Assembly: GCF_008973485.1 (NCBI RefSeq)
Contig: NZ_CP031223.1
Coordinates: 3,744,001 to 3,808,000 of the forward strand
Length of the DNA: 64,000 bases
Origin: Psychrobacillus glaciei
GTDB lineage: Bacteria > Bacillota > Bacilli > Bacillales_A > Planococcaceae
Reading direction: 5' to 3'
The notes under the pieces: model-generated
Seen by the model: only the letters and a program-made list of their open reading frames with translations
Database searches by the model: none
Told to the model about the DNA's origin: nothing
Position numbers and translations under genes: made by a program
Part shown: positions 53,504-62,770 of the stretch, one piece after another
How positions within the stretch are numbered: the stretch's first letter is position 1
How the letters are laid out: each line of letters begins with the position of its first letter

Positions 53504-54421
53504 TTATGATTGATTCTCACCAACGATTTTCACTTCTAATTCTAACTCAACATCAAAGTTTTCTTTCACTGCTTTTTTCACCATTTCAATCGTACTTATA
53601 TAATCAGTAGCAGTTGCATTGTTTTTATTGACAATAAATCCCGCATGCTTCGTCGAAACTTCCGCCCCTCCAAAACCTTTTCCTTGCAATCCGCTATCTT
53701 GGATTAATTTCCCTGCAAAATAACCAGGCGGGCGTTTGAATACACTGCCTGCAGAAGGGTATTCTAATGGTTGCTTGGATTCGCGTTGAAATGTTAAATC
53801 CGCAATTTTCGTATCTATCTCTTCTTGAGTGCCAGGCCGCAATTCAAATTCTGCAGAAAGAACATAATAACCTTTTTTGGTAATAACACTCTTTCGGTAA
53901 CCAAGTTCTAATGCTTCCTTGGAAAGAACGAGCTTTTCACCCCTCGGCGTAAGCACAGTACATTGAACGATTACATCCTGCACTTCTCCACCATATGCAC
54001 CAGCGTTCATGGCCATTGCACCACCGATAGATCCAGGGATTCCACAAGCAAACTCTAAGCCTGTTAAGGATTCCTTTGCTACAGTTCTTGAAACATCGAT
54101 AATATCTGCTCCACTTTCCGCAATTACTTTGTTGCCAACTATCGTGATTTTATTTAGGTTTTCTAAGCGAAGTACGATACCGCGAACGCCACCATCTCGA
54201 ACGACCATATTAGAGCCATTTCCTAATAGCAATAACGGAATGTCATTTTCATACGAATATTGCACGACGAAAGCCGCTTGGTCTTCCGTTTCAGGCGTAA
54301 CAAATAAGTCTGCAATTCCACCCATGCGTGTCATTGTATGCAAGTTTAGTGCTTCATCTATTTTTACATTGCTAGGATCTAACTGAGTAATTAAATCTTG
54401 AAACCATTGTTGTTTAGTCAA
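53504..54421 (-). CDS. murB: UDP-N-acetylenolpyruvoylglucosamine reductase MurB
   Basis: A 305-residue FAD enzyme reducing UDP-GlcNAc-enolpyruvate in peptidoglycan synthesis. FAD-binding motifs LLLGNGSNMVVRDGG and GIPGSIGGAMAMNAGAYGGE, the catalytic serine segment PSAGSVFKRP and the closing glutamate region are present. The start is TTG with GAAAGGA about 10 bases upstream, longer spacing than usual. Monocistronic. Confidence 0.95.
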   Translation of the reverse strand: MTKQQWFQDLITQLDPSNVKIDEALNLHTMTRMGGIADLFVTPETEDQAAFVVQYSYENDIPLLLLGNGSNMVVRDGGVRGIVLRLENLNKITIVGNKVIAESGADIIDVSRTVAKESLTGLEFACGIPGSIGGAMAMNAGAYGGEVQDVIVQCTVLTPRGEKLVLSKEALELGYRKSVITKKGYYVLSAEFELRPGTQEEIDTKIADLTFQRESKQPLEYPSAGSVFKRPPGYFAGKLIQDSGLQGKGFGGAEVSTKHAGFIVNKNNATATDYISTIEMVKKAVKENFDVELELEVKIVGENQS

Positions 54422-54500
54422 AAAGTGACAATCCTTTCTCCATTAACCTTGTATCCTTACATAGTATGCGTTCTCGCACCTAATTTATCAAGTTAAATTG

Positions 54501-54815
54501 TTACAACCATTCTTTAGACCAAGATTCAATTCCACCAACTACATCTTTTAGCGCATGACCCTTGTCTGTCAAGTTGTATTCCACTCTCACTGGGACTTCT
54601 GAAAAAACATTTCTATCTACTATACCTTCTTTTTCTAGCTCTTTTAAACGTTCTGAAAGTAATCGACCACTAATAGGTAGAGACGACTCAATTTCATTAA
54701 ATCGTTTCGCTCCGTCCATTAATTGATAAATAATTAATGCGGTCCACCTTTTTCCGATCAATTCCATTGCCTTTGCTAAACGTGGGCATAATAACATTTC
54801 TTTCATTTGATTCAC
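54501..54815 (-). CDS. HxlR-family transcriptional regulator
   Basis: A 104-residue winged-helix regulator. CPRLAKAMELIGKRWTALII starts the domain; RFNEIESSLPISGRLLSERLKELE is the recognition helix. HxlR proteins sense reactive electrophiles, often through a single N-terminal cysteine, here the Cys of LLCPR. Divergent from yceI with a palindrome between the two -35 boxes, so it probably controls both. Confidence 0.9.
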   Translation of the reverse strand: MNQMKEMLLCPRLAKAMELIGKRWTALIIYQLMDGAKRFNEIESSLPISGRLLSERLKELEKEGIVDRNVFSEVPVRVEYNLTDKGHALKDVVGGIESWSKEWL

Positions 54816-54829
54816 CTCTATTTCGTTCT

Positions 54830-54858
54830 ATTATATTCCCTTAAAATTGTTTTGTAAA
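54830..54858 (-). promoter_or_regulatory. hxlR-type regulator promoter
   Basis: On the minus strand -35 TTTACA, 17 bp, -10 TATAAT. Confidence 0.65.
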
Positions 54859-54862
54859 ACCA

Positions 54863-54879
54863 AAGTAATTTAATTACTT
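54863..54879. promoter_or_regulatory. Palindromic operator between hxlR and yceI
   Basis: AAGTAATTTAATTACTT, a perfect palindrome around one central base, placed between the -35 elements of the two divergent promoters and touching that of yceI. Related half-sites (TTAC-N5-GTAA) recur at about 54910. Confidence 0.75.
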
Positions 54880-54906
54880 GACGTAAGTATGGTATAAATA
54901 TATAGT
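54878..54906 (+). promoter_or_regulatory. yceI promoter
   Basis: -35 TTGACG, 17 bp, -10 TATAGT. A weaker sigma-B-like pair (GTTAGT, 13 bp, GGGTAA) follows at 54928-54952. Confidence 0.7.
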
Positions 54907-55059
54907 TAGTTACATAAAGTAATTGATGTTAGTACTTTTTAGAAAAGGGTAATAACTAAAGAAGAAGTTTTAATTTGTTTCGAATTGAAATATCTTGATT
55001 TCAAGATTAATATGTTTTATACTTTTAATAACAAAACTTATTTTAGGAGGAAATTAAAA

Positions 55060-55584
55060 ATGACAAAATTTAACCTTGACGTTGCTCACTCTAGCATCGA
55101 TTTTTCTGTAAAACACATGATGGTTTCAAAGGTAAAAGGTTCTTTCACAAACTTCACTGCTGATTTAGAAGGTAATTCCGAAGATTTAAGTGGTGCTTCT
55201 ATCAGCTTTGATATCGATGTAAAATCAATTACTACAAACAGCGAAGATCGCGATAACCACTTACGCTCTGCTGACTTCTTTGACACAGAAACTTTCCCGA
55301 GCATCAAATTCGTTGCTACTGACATAAAAAAAACAGACAACGGCGAATATGATGTAACTGGTGATATTACAATTAAGGACGTTACAAAACCTGTAACGTT
55401 CGAAGTTGAATACGGCGGTAAAGGTACTAATCCATGGGGCCAAGAAGTTGTAGCCTTCTCTGCTGAAACAAAATTAAACCGTAAAGAATTTGGCTTAGTT
55501 TGGAACCAAGCCCTTGAAACTGGTGGCGTTCTTGTCGGAGAAGACATCAAAATCTCTGTAGAACTTGAATTAAACCCAGCTTAA
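55060..55584 (+). CDS. yceI: YceI-family lipocalin-like protein
   Basis: A 174-residue YceI-domain protein forming a lipid-binding beta barrel, here without a signal peptide, so cytosolic. FNLDVAHSSIDFSVKHMMVSKVKG at the start and FGLVWNQALETGGVLVGE near the end are family signatures. The ligand is probably an isoprenoid or fatty acyl amide. Start ATG 55060 nine bases after AGGAGG; a frame from 54985 is open but lacks a site. Probably regulated by the divergent HxlR gene. Confidence 0.93.
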   Translation: MTKFNLDVAHSSIDFSVKHMMVSKVKGSFTNFTADLEGNSEDLSGASISFDIDVKSITTNSEDRDNHLRSADFFDTETFPSIKFVATDIKKTDNGEYDVTGDITIKDVTKPVTFEVEYGGKGTNPWGQEVVAFSAETKLNRKEFGLVWNQALETGGVLVGEDIKISVELELNPA

Positions 55585-55600
55585 TAATTTGTATTCTCTT

Positions 55601-55633
55601 AAAGCTATCCTGATTTTTCAGGATAGCTTTTTT
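55601..55633 (+). terminator. Terminator of yceI
   Basis: AAAGCTATCCTGA, short loop, TCAGGATAGCTTTTTT. Confidence 0.93.
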
Positions 55634-55782
55634 ATTGTCAAAATAAATTCACTCAAAACGAAAGCACTTACATTTCTATTTATATAAAACTAATTATTCT
55701 GAAATATATTATATACTTTATATTTTATGAAAGTCGTGTTACTATATGGATTATTCGCCATTGTCAGAAAGGAAAGATTATT

Positions 55783-56970
55783 ATGCCACAAATGCTTGCG
55801 TTAGTTATTGTTATTGCGATTCTTTTTATCGGAGATTTTGTTTCTACTCGTACAAAGGCTTGGATACCATCTGTTTTTGTATCTGCTGTCCTTTTCATAA
55901 TAGGTTATTGGACTTTCTTTCCAACAGAGATTGTTTCCACTGCAGGGGTACCACCAGTCGTTGCAGTAATGATGATTTACTTGCTCATTACGAACATGGG
56001 GACGTTACTTTCTATTAAACAATTAAAAGAACAGTGGAAAACTATTTTAATATCTATCTCTGGGATTATAGGAATTATTGCCGCACTTTTAGGAGTTGGA
56101 ACATTCCTTTTTGATTTCCAAACTGTTGTTGTCGCAATTCCTCCTCTTGTTGGTGGATTAGTTTCCGCACTAATCATGTCTGATGGTGCAGCAAATGCAG
56201 GACTTACTACATTGTCTGTATTCGCCATTGTTATTTATGTTATGCAAGGGTTCGCCGGGTATCCTTTAACTTCCATTGCACTAAAAAAAGAAGGGAAAAT
56301 GCTGCTTGAGAAGTTCCGCAAAGGTGAATTAATTCCAACTGGACAAGCTACTACTTCTTCGGAAGAACCTGAAGAAGAACTTAAAATGTTCCGCAAAATG
56401 CCAGCTAAATATAACACAAGTTATTTCAAGTTTTTCCGTCTCGCTCTAGTTGGTTACCTTGCGTATCTCGTTTCTACATTACTATCACCAATCGTAACGA
56501 TTAGCCCATATGTTCTTTGTTTATTGTTCGGTATAATTGCTGCCAGCGTTGGTTTCTTAGAGCGCCAAGTATTACAAAAAGCAAATGGTTTTGGCTTATG
56601 TATTATGGTTTTAATGTTGTTTGTTTTCGATGCGTTGAAAAAAGCGACCCCGTCGATGATTATGGAAATTTTATATCCACTTGTTGGAACGATTATTTTA
56701 GGTGTTATCGGGATGTACATCTTCTCTTTAATCATTGGGAAAGTTCTAAAAGTCAGTAAACATATGGCATTTGCTATTTCTTTAACTGCTCTTTACGGAT
56801 TCCCTGCTGATTACATCATTACAAATGAGGTTATTAATTCCTTAACGCAAGATGAGAAAGAACGAGAAGTATTAACGGATCATATGCTACCATCTATGCT
56901 CGTTGGTGGATTCATCAGTGTAACAATCGTTTCTGTTGTTCTAGCTGGTATATTTGTAGGGTTCTTATAA
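55783..56970 (+). CDS. Polytopic membrane protein, probable transporter
   Basis: A 395-residue membrane protein with ten to twelve predicted helices, split in two halves by a charged cytoplasmic loop (EKFRKGELIPTGQATTSSEE, about 175-205). Helix content and glycine-rich patches (LVGGLVSALIMSDGAANAGL) resemble ion-coupled anion transporters of the GltS/DUF819-like kind, but no firm family was recognised. It is 21 nt upstream of an M20 amidohydrolase gene, so it probably imports that enzyme's substrate. AAAGGAAAG precedes ATG. Confidence 0.72.
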   Translation: MPQMLALVIVIAILFIGDFVSTRTKAWIPSVFVSAVLFIIGYWTFFPTEIVSTAGVPPVVAVMMIYLLITNMGTLLSIKQLKEQWKTILISISGIIGIIAALLGVGTFLFDFQTVVVAIPPLVGGLVSALIMSDGAANAGLTTLSVFAIVIYVMQGFAGYPLTSIALKKEGKMLLEKFRKGELIPTGQATTSSEEPEEELKMFRKMPAKYNTSYFKFFRLALVGYLAYLVSTLLSPIVTISPYVLCLLFGIIAASVGFLERQVLQKANGFGLCIMVLMLFVFDALKKATPSMIMEILYPLVGTIILGVIGMYIFSLIIGKVLKVSKHMAFAISLTALYGFPADYIITNEVINSLTQDEKEREVLTDHMLPSMLVGGFISVTIVSVVLAGIFVGFL

Positions 56971-56991
56971 AAACTAGGAGGAAAATGAACA

Positions 56992-58167
56992 ATGATAAAT
57001 CAAATTATTAAACAATCGGTTACAACTAATAAGGAAGAGTTAACCGCACTACGTCGTAAACTACATAGCGAACCAGAGCTATCTTTTGAAGAATTCAAAA
57101 CGACAGCATTTATTTGCGAATACTTAGATAACCTTGGCATTTCATACCGAAAAACTGAACCTACAGGGGTTATCGCTGAAATCCAAGGAGCGCCTGGAGG
57201 CAAAACGGTTGCACTTCGTGGAGATATGGATGCACTTCCTGTTCAACAACTTAATACGCATGTGCCTTATGCATCTAAAGAAGAAGGAAAAATGCATGCA
57301 TGTGGACATGATGCGCATACTTCCATGTTACTAATTGCAGCAAAAGCATTATCCGAAATAAAAGATCAACTCCCAGGTAATGTGCGTCTCCTATTCCAAC
57401 CAGCTGAAGAAGCTGCTGCAGGTGCAAAAGCAATGGTAGCCCAAGGTGCAATGAATGGTGTGGACAATGTATTCGGCATTCACATTTGGTCTCAGATGCC
57501 AACTCATAAAGTTTCCTGTACGCCGGGACCATCATTTGCTGCTGCGGATATTTTCAAAGTGAAGTTCAAAGGACGCGGTGGACATGGTGCTATTCCAGAG
57601 GCTTGTATCGATGCAGCAATCGTTGCTTCTTCTTTCGTTATGAATGTGCAAACGGTTATTTCTAGAACGATCGATCCGCAAAGCCCCGCTGTTTTAACCG
57701 TCGGTAAAATGGTCGTTGGAACAAGATTTAACGTAATTGCAGAAAATGCAGAAATTGAGGGAACCGTTCGTACGTTCCATGCAGATACGCGTGATCACAT
57801 TGAAAAAAGTATTACGGAATATGCCGATAGCGTTGCTGATATTTACGGTGCTACTGCAGAGGTGGAATACATTCGAGGTACGGATGCAGTTGACAATGAT
57901 GAAGTAAGCGCAAAACTTGTGCAACAAGTGGCTGCAGAAGCATTTGGTCCGGATGTTCTCTTTAACGAAAAACCAACAATGGGTGGAGAAGACTTCTCTG
58001 CATTCCTAACAAAAGCTCCTGGCAGTTTTGCGCTTGTAGGAAGTGGAAATCCTGAAAAAGATACAGAATGGGCTCACCATCACGGAAATTTCGATATCGA
58101 TGAAGATGCACTGGTTACTGGAGCAGAGTTATATGCACAGTACGCTTGGGCTTATTTGAATAAATAA
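56992..58167 (+). CDS. M20-family amidohydrolase (N-acyl-amino-acid type)
   Basis: A 391-residue M20D metallohydrolase. Metal ligands are in HACGHDAHT (about residues 103-111), the Glu pair in LLFQPAEEAAAGA, and in HIWSQMP and ...MGGEDFSAFL; the dimerisation domain is about 185-295. Relatives cleave N-acyl amino acids, hippurate or indole-acetyl conjugates. Coupled with the upstream membrane protein in a two-gene uptake-and-hydrolysis unit (inference). AGGAGG lies ten bases before ATG. Confidence 0.92.
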   Translation: MINQIIKQSVTTNKEELTALRRKLHSEPELSFEEFKTTAFICEYLDNLGISYRKTEPTGVIAEIQGAPGGKTVALRGDMDALPVQQLNTHVPYASKEEGKMHACGHDAHTSMLLIAAKALSEIKDQLPGNVRLLFQPAEEAAAGAKAMVAQGAMNGVDNVFGIHIWSQMPTHKVSCTPGPSFAAADIFKVKFKGRGGHGAIPEACIDAAIVASSFVMNVQTVISRTIDPQSPAVLTVGKMVVGTRFNVIAENAEIEGTVRTFHADTRDHIEKSITEYADSVADIYGATAEVEYIRGTDAVDNDEVSAKLVQQVAAEAFGPDVLFNEKPTMGGEDFSAFLTKAPGSFALVGSGNPEKDTEWAHHHGNFDIDEDALVTGAELYAQYAWAYLNK

Positions 58168-58182
58168 TCTGCTTTTCCAACA

Positions 58183-58216
58183 AAAACTACTCTGAAATTA
58201 TTTAGAGTAGTTTTTT
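58183..58216 (+). terminator. Terminator of the transporter-amidohydrolase operon
   Basis: AAAACTACTCT and AGAGTAGTTTTTT around a 10-nt loop. Confidence 0.9.
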
Positions 58217-58282
58217 CAATTTTGAAACTATCCTCTATCAATTTCGTATATACTTAAGAAAATGTATTAGGAGGGATTTTAG

Positions 58283-58567
58283 ATGGGAGAACTTGTAGGG
58301 TTAGTAGCTGTAGTAATGATTTTTTCTATACCACTTTCTGCAATATGGACTACTCATTTACGAAAATCGTATAAAGCGAGGGCACAAATTGTAAAAGATG
58401 AAATCGAGCTAGAAAAACTGAAATATAATACCTTTTTAATCGAAACAGAAAAGATGCGACTAGACTTGCAGCAAAAACAATCAAGCTTACTGGAAACATC
58501 ATCGGATCCACTTATTTTAGATTTACAAAAAAGGGCTTTAAGTGAGACAAATCCAATATCTTCTTAG
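58283..58567 (+). CDS. Small membrane-anchored coiled-coil protein, unknown
   Basis: A 94-residue protein: one N-terminal transmembrane helix (LVGLVAVVMIFSIPLSAIW) followed by a long charged helix with heptad spacing (YKARAQIVKDEIELEKLKYN) and a Ser-rich tail. AGGAGGGA precedes ATG. The layout resembles small PspC/phage-shock-type or FtsB-like proteins but no family is claimed. It has its own terminator. Confidence 0.72.
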   Translation: MGELVGLVAVVMIFSIPLSAIWTTHLRKSYKARAQIVKDEIELEKLKYNTFLIETEKMRLDLQQKQSSLLETSSDPLILDLQKRALSETNPISS

Positions 58568-58569
58568 GA

Positions 58570-58605
58570 TAATCGTGCAGAGTTCATTCCGCACGATTGT
58601 TTTTT
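58570..58605 (+). terminator. Terminator of the coiled-coil membrane gene
   Basis: AATCGTGC and GCACGATT close a stem with an inner CAGAGTTCATTCC loop, followed by GTTTTTTT. Confidence 0.88.
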
Positions 58606-58665
58606 TACCTTTACAAATAGGTGTTTTATTGATGATTTTCATCCCTACTTTCCTTACATCCAAAT

Positions 58666-58711
58666 AAAAAGCTTGCATGATGCCTCTAGATGGCATCTTG
58701 CAAGCTTTTTC
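58666..58711 (-). terminator. Terminator of the ABC exporter operon
   Basis: AAAAAGCTTGCATGATGCC and GGCATCTTGCAAGCTTTTT form a long, nearly perfect stem. Confidence 0.92.
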
Positions 58712-58713
58712 AT

Positions 58714-60534
58714 TCAAATATTAAACTGACTCTCATACAGTTCATGGTAAAATCCTTTTTGTTTAAGCAGTTCTTCATGTGTTCCCGATTCGATAAGTTC
58801 TCCTTGATGGATGACTAAAATTCGGTCGGCGTTTTCAATTGTTTTTAGTCGATGTGCAATGACAAAACTTGTACGTCCTTCCGATAATCGATTTAGTCCT
58901 TGTTGGATTTCGATTTCGGTTCTCGTATCAATACTTGATGTTGCTTCGTCTAATATTAGTATATCTGAATCCGCTAAAATCGCTCGGGCAATTGCCAGTA
59001 ATTGTCGTTGTCCTTGGCTTAAACTGGACCCACCAGAAGTGATATGTGTCTCATACCGCCCTGGTAAGTGCTTGATAAACCCATGTGCTGATGCCATTTT
59101 GGCAGCTGCAATGACTTCTTCATTAGTTGCTTCTAGACGACCGTAGCGGATATTTTCCATGATCGTTCCGGAAAATAAGAATGTATCTTGTAGAACAATA
59201 CCTATTTTTTCACGGAGTTTGCTAATTTTATAATCTTGAATTCTTCGACCGTCGATTTTAATTTCACCAGAGTTGATGTCGTAAAACCGCATTAATAGGT
59301 TAATGATCGTCGTTTTCCCTGAACCAGTTGGACCTACTAATGCAATTTTCTCCCCAGCTTTTGCTTGGAAACTGATATTTTTCAAGATTTGTTTTCCGTT
59401 TTCATAAGAGAAGTTCACATTCGAAAACTCCACATCACCTTTCAACGCATCAATCTCCATTGCATTCTCGTTATCCGTCATATCTGATGTTTCATCCATA
59501 ATTTCAAAAACCCGCTCTGCTCCAGCTATAGCAGATTGGAATGTATTTAATAGACTAGATAGCTGATTTATTGGCCGAAAGAATTGACGGGAATACGTGA
59601 CGAAGGCGGCAATTATCCCTACAGTGGCCATCCCTTGAACCGTCATAAGTGCACCCACTCCAATGATTAGTGCAAGTCCTAGATTGTTTATGAAGTTATT
59701 AATTGGTCCAAGGAATCCTGAAACGGTATCAGCAGCAGTTGCCGAATGACGCAATCTTTCATTTACCATATCAAATTTCTTAAATGCCTTTTCCTCTTGC
59801 CCGAAAAGTGTTATTACTTCATTTCCGGAAATTGCTTCTTCTATAAACCCATTTAACTCGCCCAAATCACGCTGTCTTTTGATGAAATTACTACTGCTAT
59901 ATTTGATAATTTTCTTCGTTGTAAAGATGATTAATGGAATTACTAATAGTGATATGATAGCAAGCACCCAATTTAGTAAGAACATTGCGATCGTAACTCC
60001 CGACACCATTAAAATAGACGAAAAAATTTGGATGACGCTTTGGCTAAGCGCATTATTCAAACTTTCAATATCGTTCGTTACCCGGCTCATTAAATCACCA
60101 TGTGTGCGTTTGTCAAAAAAGCGTAATGACAATGTTTGAAACTTTCCAAATAAATCCTGGCGTAACACTCGAATCGTCTTAAGCGATACTCGCACCATTA
60201 AGAACGTTTGGAACCAAGTAAACATGGCTGCAGCAATATAAATAACAGCTAATAATACCAAAAACCGGAGTGTCCCATTCATATCCTTTGGGATGATGTA
60301 TTGGTCAATGATGACACCTATCAAATAAGGTACAAGTAAATTCAAAAGCGTAGAAATGACAACAAAAATAATAGATGCTATCATCGCTAGCTTTTGCTTC
60401 TCCATGTACTTCCATATACGCTTAATCGTGCCTTTTCTATCCTTTGCTTTAACAACCGGTCCGCCAAATCCTCTTGGTCCGCGTGCACGCCCAATCGCAT
60501 TTGGTGCAGGTTGTGCGGATGCCTTATTCATAGG
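58714..60534 (-). CDS. ABC exporter half-transporter, canonical NBD subunit
   Basis: A 606-residue type IV ABC exporter: disordered Gly/Arg/Pro N-terminus (about 1-25), six transmembrane helices, then the nucleotide-binding domain with Walker A GPTGSGKTT, signature SLSQGQRQ, Walker B LILDEATSS with the catalytic Glu, and H-loop VIAHRLKT. The signature differs from LSGGQ at one residue. It pairs with the overlapping upstream subunit, like B. subtilis YfiC or BmrD. Start ATG 60534 (NKASAQPAP) is nine bases after AAGGAGG and overlaps the upstream gene by 11 nt. Confidence 0.93.
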   Translation of the reverse strand, partial: PMNKASAQPAPNAIGRARGPRGFGGPVVKAKDRKGTIKRIWKYMEKQKLAMIASIIFVVISTLLNLLVPYLIGVIIDQYIIPKDMNGTLRFLVLLAVIYIAAAMFTWFQTFLMVRVSLKTIRVLRQDLFGKFQTLSLRFFDKRTHGDLMSRVTNDIESLNNALSQSVIQIFSSILMVSGVTIAMFLLNWVLAIISLLVIPLIIFTTKKIIKYSSSNFIKRQRDLGELNGFIEEAISGNEVITLFGQEEKAFKKFDMVNERLRHSATAADTVSGFLGPINNFINNLGLALIIGVGALMTVQGMATVGIIAAFVTYSRQFFRPINQLSSLLNTFQSAIAGAERVFEIMDETSDMTDNENAMEIDALKGDVEFSNVNFSYENGKQILKNISFQAKAGEKIALVGPTGSGKTTIINLLMRFYDINSGEIKIDGRRIQDYKISKLREKIGIVLQDTFLFSGTIMENIRYGRLEATNEEVIAAAKMASAHGFIKHLPGRYETHITSGGSSLSQGQRQLLAIARAILADSDILILDEATSSIDTRTEIEIQQGLNRLSEGRTSFVIAHRLKTIENADRILVIHQGELIESGTHEELLKQKGFYHELYESQFNI

Positions 60535-62266
60535 AAAGAACCTCCTTCCCAGTTTGTGTTTGGTAAATTCCACGATAAACGTTGCTTCTTACTAGTAACT
60601 CTTCATGTGTTCCACTTGCTTCAATCGTTCCATCATCAATCACAAGAATTTGGTCGGCATCAATAATCGAAGAAACCTTCGCTGAAATAATGAACACAGT
60701 CGTATCTGAATGACTATGTTTTAATGCTTGTTGAACCGATGCCTCCGATAAAGCATCAATTGCCGAGGTCGAATCATCTAATATCAAAATTTTCGGCTTA
60801 CGTATAAAAGCCCGAGTCATCGACAGACGCTGTTTTTGACCTCCTGAAAGATTCGTCGCTCCTTGCATTAGTTCATGAGCAAACTGCCCATCCAATTTTT
60901 CAATAAATTCACTTGCTGCAGCAGATTGTGCCGCTTCTTCCATTTCTGTAATGGACGCTTCTTCTTTTCCATAGCGTAAATTATCTTCAATTTCTCCCGA
61001 AAACAGCATAGCTTTTTGTGGGACAAAACCAATGGACCCTCTTAGCATCCCTAGTGGATATTCCTTTAGATTGACACCATCTATTAGAACTTCACCAGAG
61101 TCAGGGTCATAAAGGCGCGGAATTAGTTTGAGTAGCGTAGATTTCCCACTGCCAGTAGAACCTATAATACCAATTGTCTCTCCCGCTTTTGCCTGGAACG
61201 AAATATTTTTTAGTACATACTCCCCGTTTTTACTATAACTAAAATTTACGTCTTTAAATTCTACTTCACCTTTAATTTTTGGAGACGAGATGGATATTTC
61301 CGGTTCTTGAATATCAATTTCCGTTTGAAGTACCTGCTGAATCCGATTGGCCGAAGTAAAGGAACGCGTAATTTGCATCAATACGTGGCTACTCGTCATT
61401 AGCCCATTCATAATAATATTTAAGTAGTTAATAAAAGCAAGAATAACGCCTACTTGCAACGTCCCTTCATTTACTTTTATCGCTCCCATCCACATTCCTA
61501 CAACAACGCCAATGTTCACGACAAAAAGCATAATTGGCATTAACGCCAAAATGACTTGTTCGGCAGACATATTTCGCTTCGTTAACGTGTCGTTCACTGT
61601 TTTAAACGTTTCAATTTCATAATCCTGCCGGTCAAATGCTTTGATTACCCGAATACCTGCGAATGTTTCTTGTAACTTTGTATTCACTTGATCCATTGCT
61701 TTTTGCACTTTCTCGAACAATTTGCCTGATTGTGATGAAAAATAATAAATTAAAACCATTAAAATAGGAATTGCCACTAATAATACAGGAAACAAATCAC
61801 GTGCTGTAAACCAAACGATAAACACTGCTCCTATAAACAACAGTGGACCACGTACAAAAATGCGCAACGTCATCATTAATGCTTGCTGAACAGCTGTTAC
61901 ATCGTTGGTTACGATTGTGATTAGTTTCCCAGCACCAAATGAATCCGTATTTTTACTCGAAAACTGTTCCGTTTTTTTGAAAACATCGCGACGAATATCC
62001 GCCGCAAAATTGACGGCTGCTTTCGTACTGAAAATAGAACTACCAGCCCCGCCAATTAATCCAATAAAAGCAGTCAGAAGCATTAATAGGCCAAGTCTAA
62101 TAACATAAGCATTATCATTATTCGTAATTCCCACATCAATAATATGTTGCATAATCGTTGGTTGCAGCAAATCCATCGCTACTTCAATACACATTAAAAG
62201 CGGTCCTAAAATCGCAAATAATGTATACGGCTTTATGTATGGAAGTAATTTACCTAGGGATTTCAT
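60524..62266 (-). CDS. ABC exporter half-transporter, degenerate NBD subunit
   Basis: A 580-residue type IV ABC exporter with six transmembrane helices. Walker A GSTGSGKST and signature NLSGGQKQR are normal, but Walker B reads LILDDSTSAID, with Asp where catalysis needs Glu, and the H-loop reads FIISAKVSSI, lacking the switch His. Together with the partner's altered LSQGQ this defines one degenerate and one active ATP site, as in heterodimeric exporters such as BmrCD, LmrCD or TM287/288. Substrates probably drugs or lipids. Follows the padR gene by 14 nt. Confidence 0.93.
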   Translation of the reverse strand: MKSLGKLLPYIKPYTLFAILGPLLMCIEVAMDLLQPTIMQHIIDVGITNNDNAYVIRLGLLMLLTAFIGLIGGAGSSIFSTKAAVNFAADIRRDVFKKTEQFSSKNTDSFGAGKLITIVTNDVTAVQQALMMTLRIFVRGPLLFIGAVFIVWFTARDLFPVLLVAIPILMVLIYYFSSQSGKLFEKVQKAMDQVNTKLQETFAGIRVIKAFDRQDYEIETFKTVNDTLTKRNMSAEQVILALMPIMLFVVNIGVVVGMWMGAIKVNEGTLQVGVILAFINYLNIIMNGLMTSSHVLMQITRSFTSANRIQQVLQTEIDIQEPEISISSPKIKGEVEFKDVNFSYSKNGEYVLKNISFQAKAGETIGIIGSTGSGKSTLLKLIPRLYDPDSGEVLIDGVNLKEYPLGMLRGSIGFVPQKAMLFSGEIEDNLRYGKEEASITEMEEAAQSAAASEFIEKLDGQFAHELMQGATNLSGGQKQRLSMTRAFIRKPKILILDDSTSAIDALSEASVQQALKHSHSDTTVFIISAKVSSIIDADQILVIDDGTIEASGTHEELLVRSNVYRGIYQTQTGKEVLSYE

Positions 62267-62280
62267 CTAATTTCCCCTCC

Positions 62281-62742
62281 CTATTGGTTTTCTCTCTGTA
62301 TACGTTCAGTTATTTCTTTTATAAAATTAATTAACTTTGAAGAACTTTCAGAACTTCGACGTGCTTGTTTGATTGCTTTTCTTAGTTCAGCTTCCCATAA
62401 ATCCATCGTTTCCTTAAGTTGGACAGCCTCTTCAGAATTTTGCCAAACCCATCGCGCCTCCCACTCACTCCAGAATTCACCTTCTCTTCGGTCTACAAAT
62501 TCGTTTAAGCGTTCTGTCCCTTTTTCTTTCATAAAGTAGGTCTTCTTATCTGATCCAGGATCGAGATCTATCATATCCCGCTCCATTAATTCTTGAAGCG
62601 CAGGATAAACCGTGCCAGCACTTGCCGAATAAAGTCCTCCCGACCTACTTTCTAATTCCTTCATAATTTGATATCCATGCATCGGTTCTTCCCCAAGTAA
62701 ATGCAGAATCGCCATCTGCACAAACCCTCTCCGCCTTTTCAT
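62281..62742 (-). CDS. PadR-family transcriptional regulator
   Basis: A 153-residue PadR protein: winged helix with VQMAILHLLGEEPMHGYQI and SAGTVYPALQELMERDMI, then a C-terminal dimerisation coiled coil. The start is ATG 62742 (MKRRRGFVQ) eight bases after AAAGGAG; a longer open frame to 62799 would run through the promoter. A 24-bp perfect palindrome fills the spacer of its own promoter, so it very probably represses itself and the ABC genes until a transported compound binds, as LadR does for LmrCD. Confidence 0.92.
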   Translation of the reverse strand: MKRRRGFVQMAILHLLGEEPMHGYQIMKELESRSGGLYSASAGTVYPALQELMERDMIDLDPGSDKKTYFMKEKGTERLNEFVDRREGEFWSEWEARWVWQNSEEAVQLKETMDLWEAELRKAIKQARRSSESSSKLINFIKEITERIQRENQ

Positions 62743-62770
62743 GTAATCCACTCCTTTAACTATATCGACA

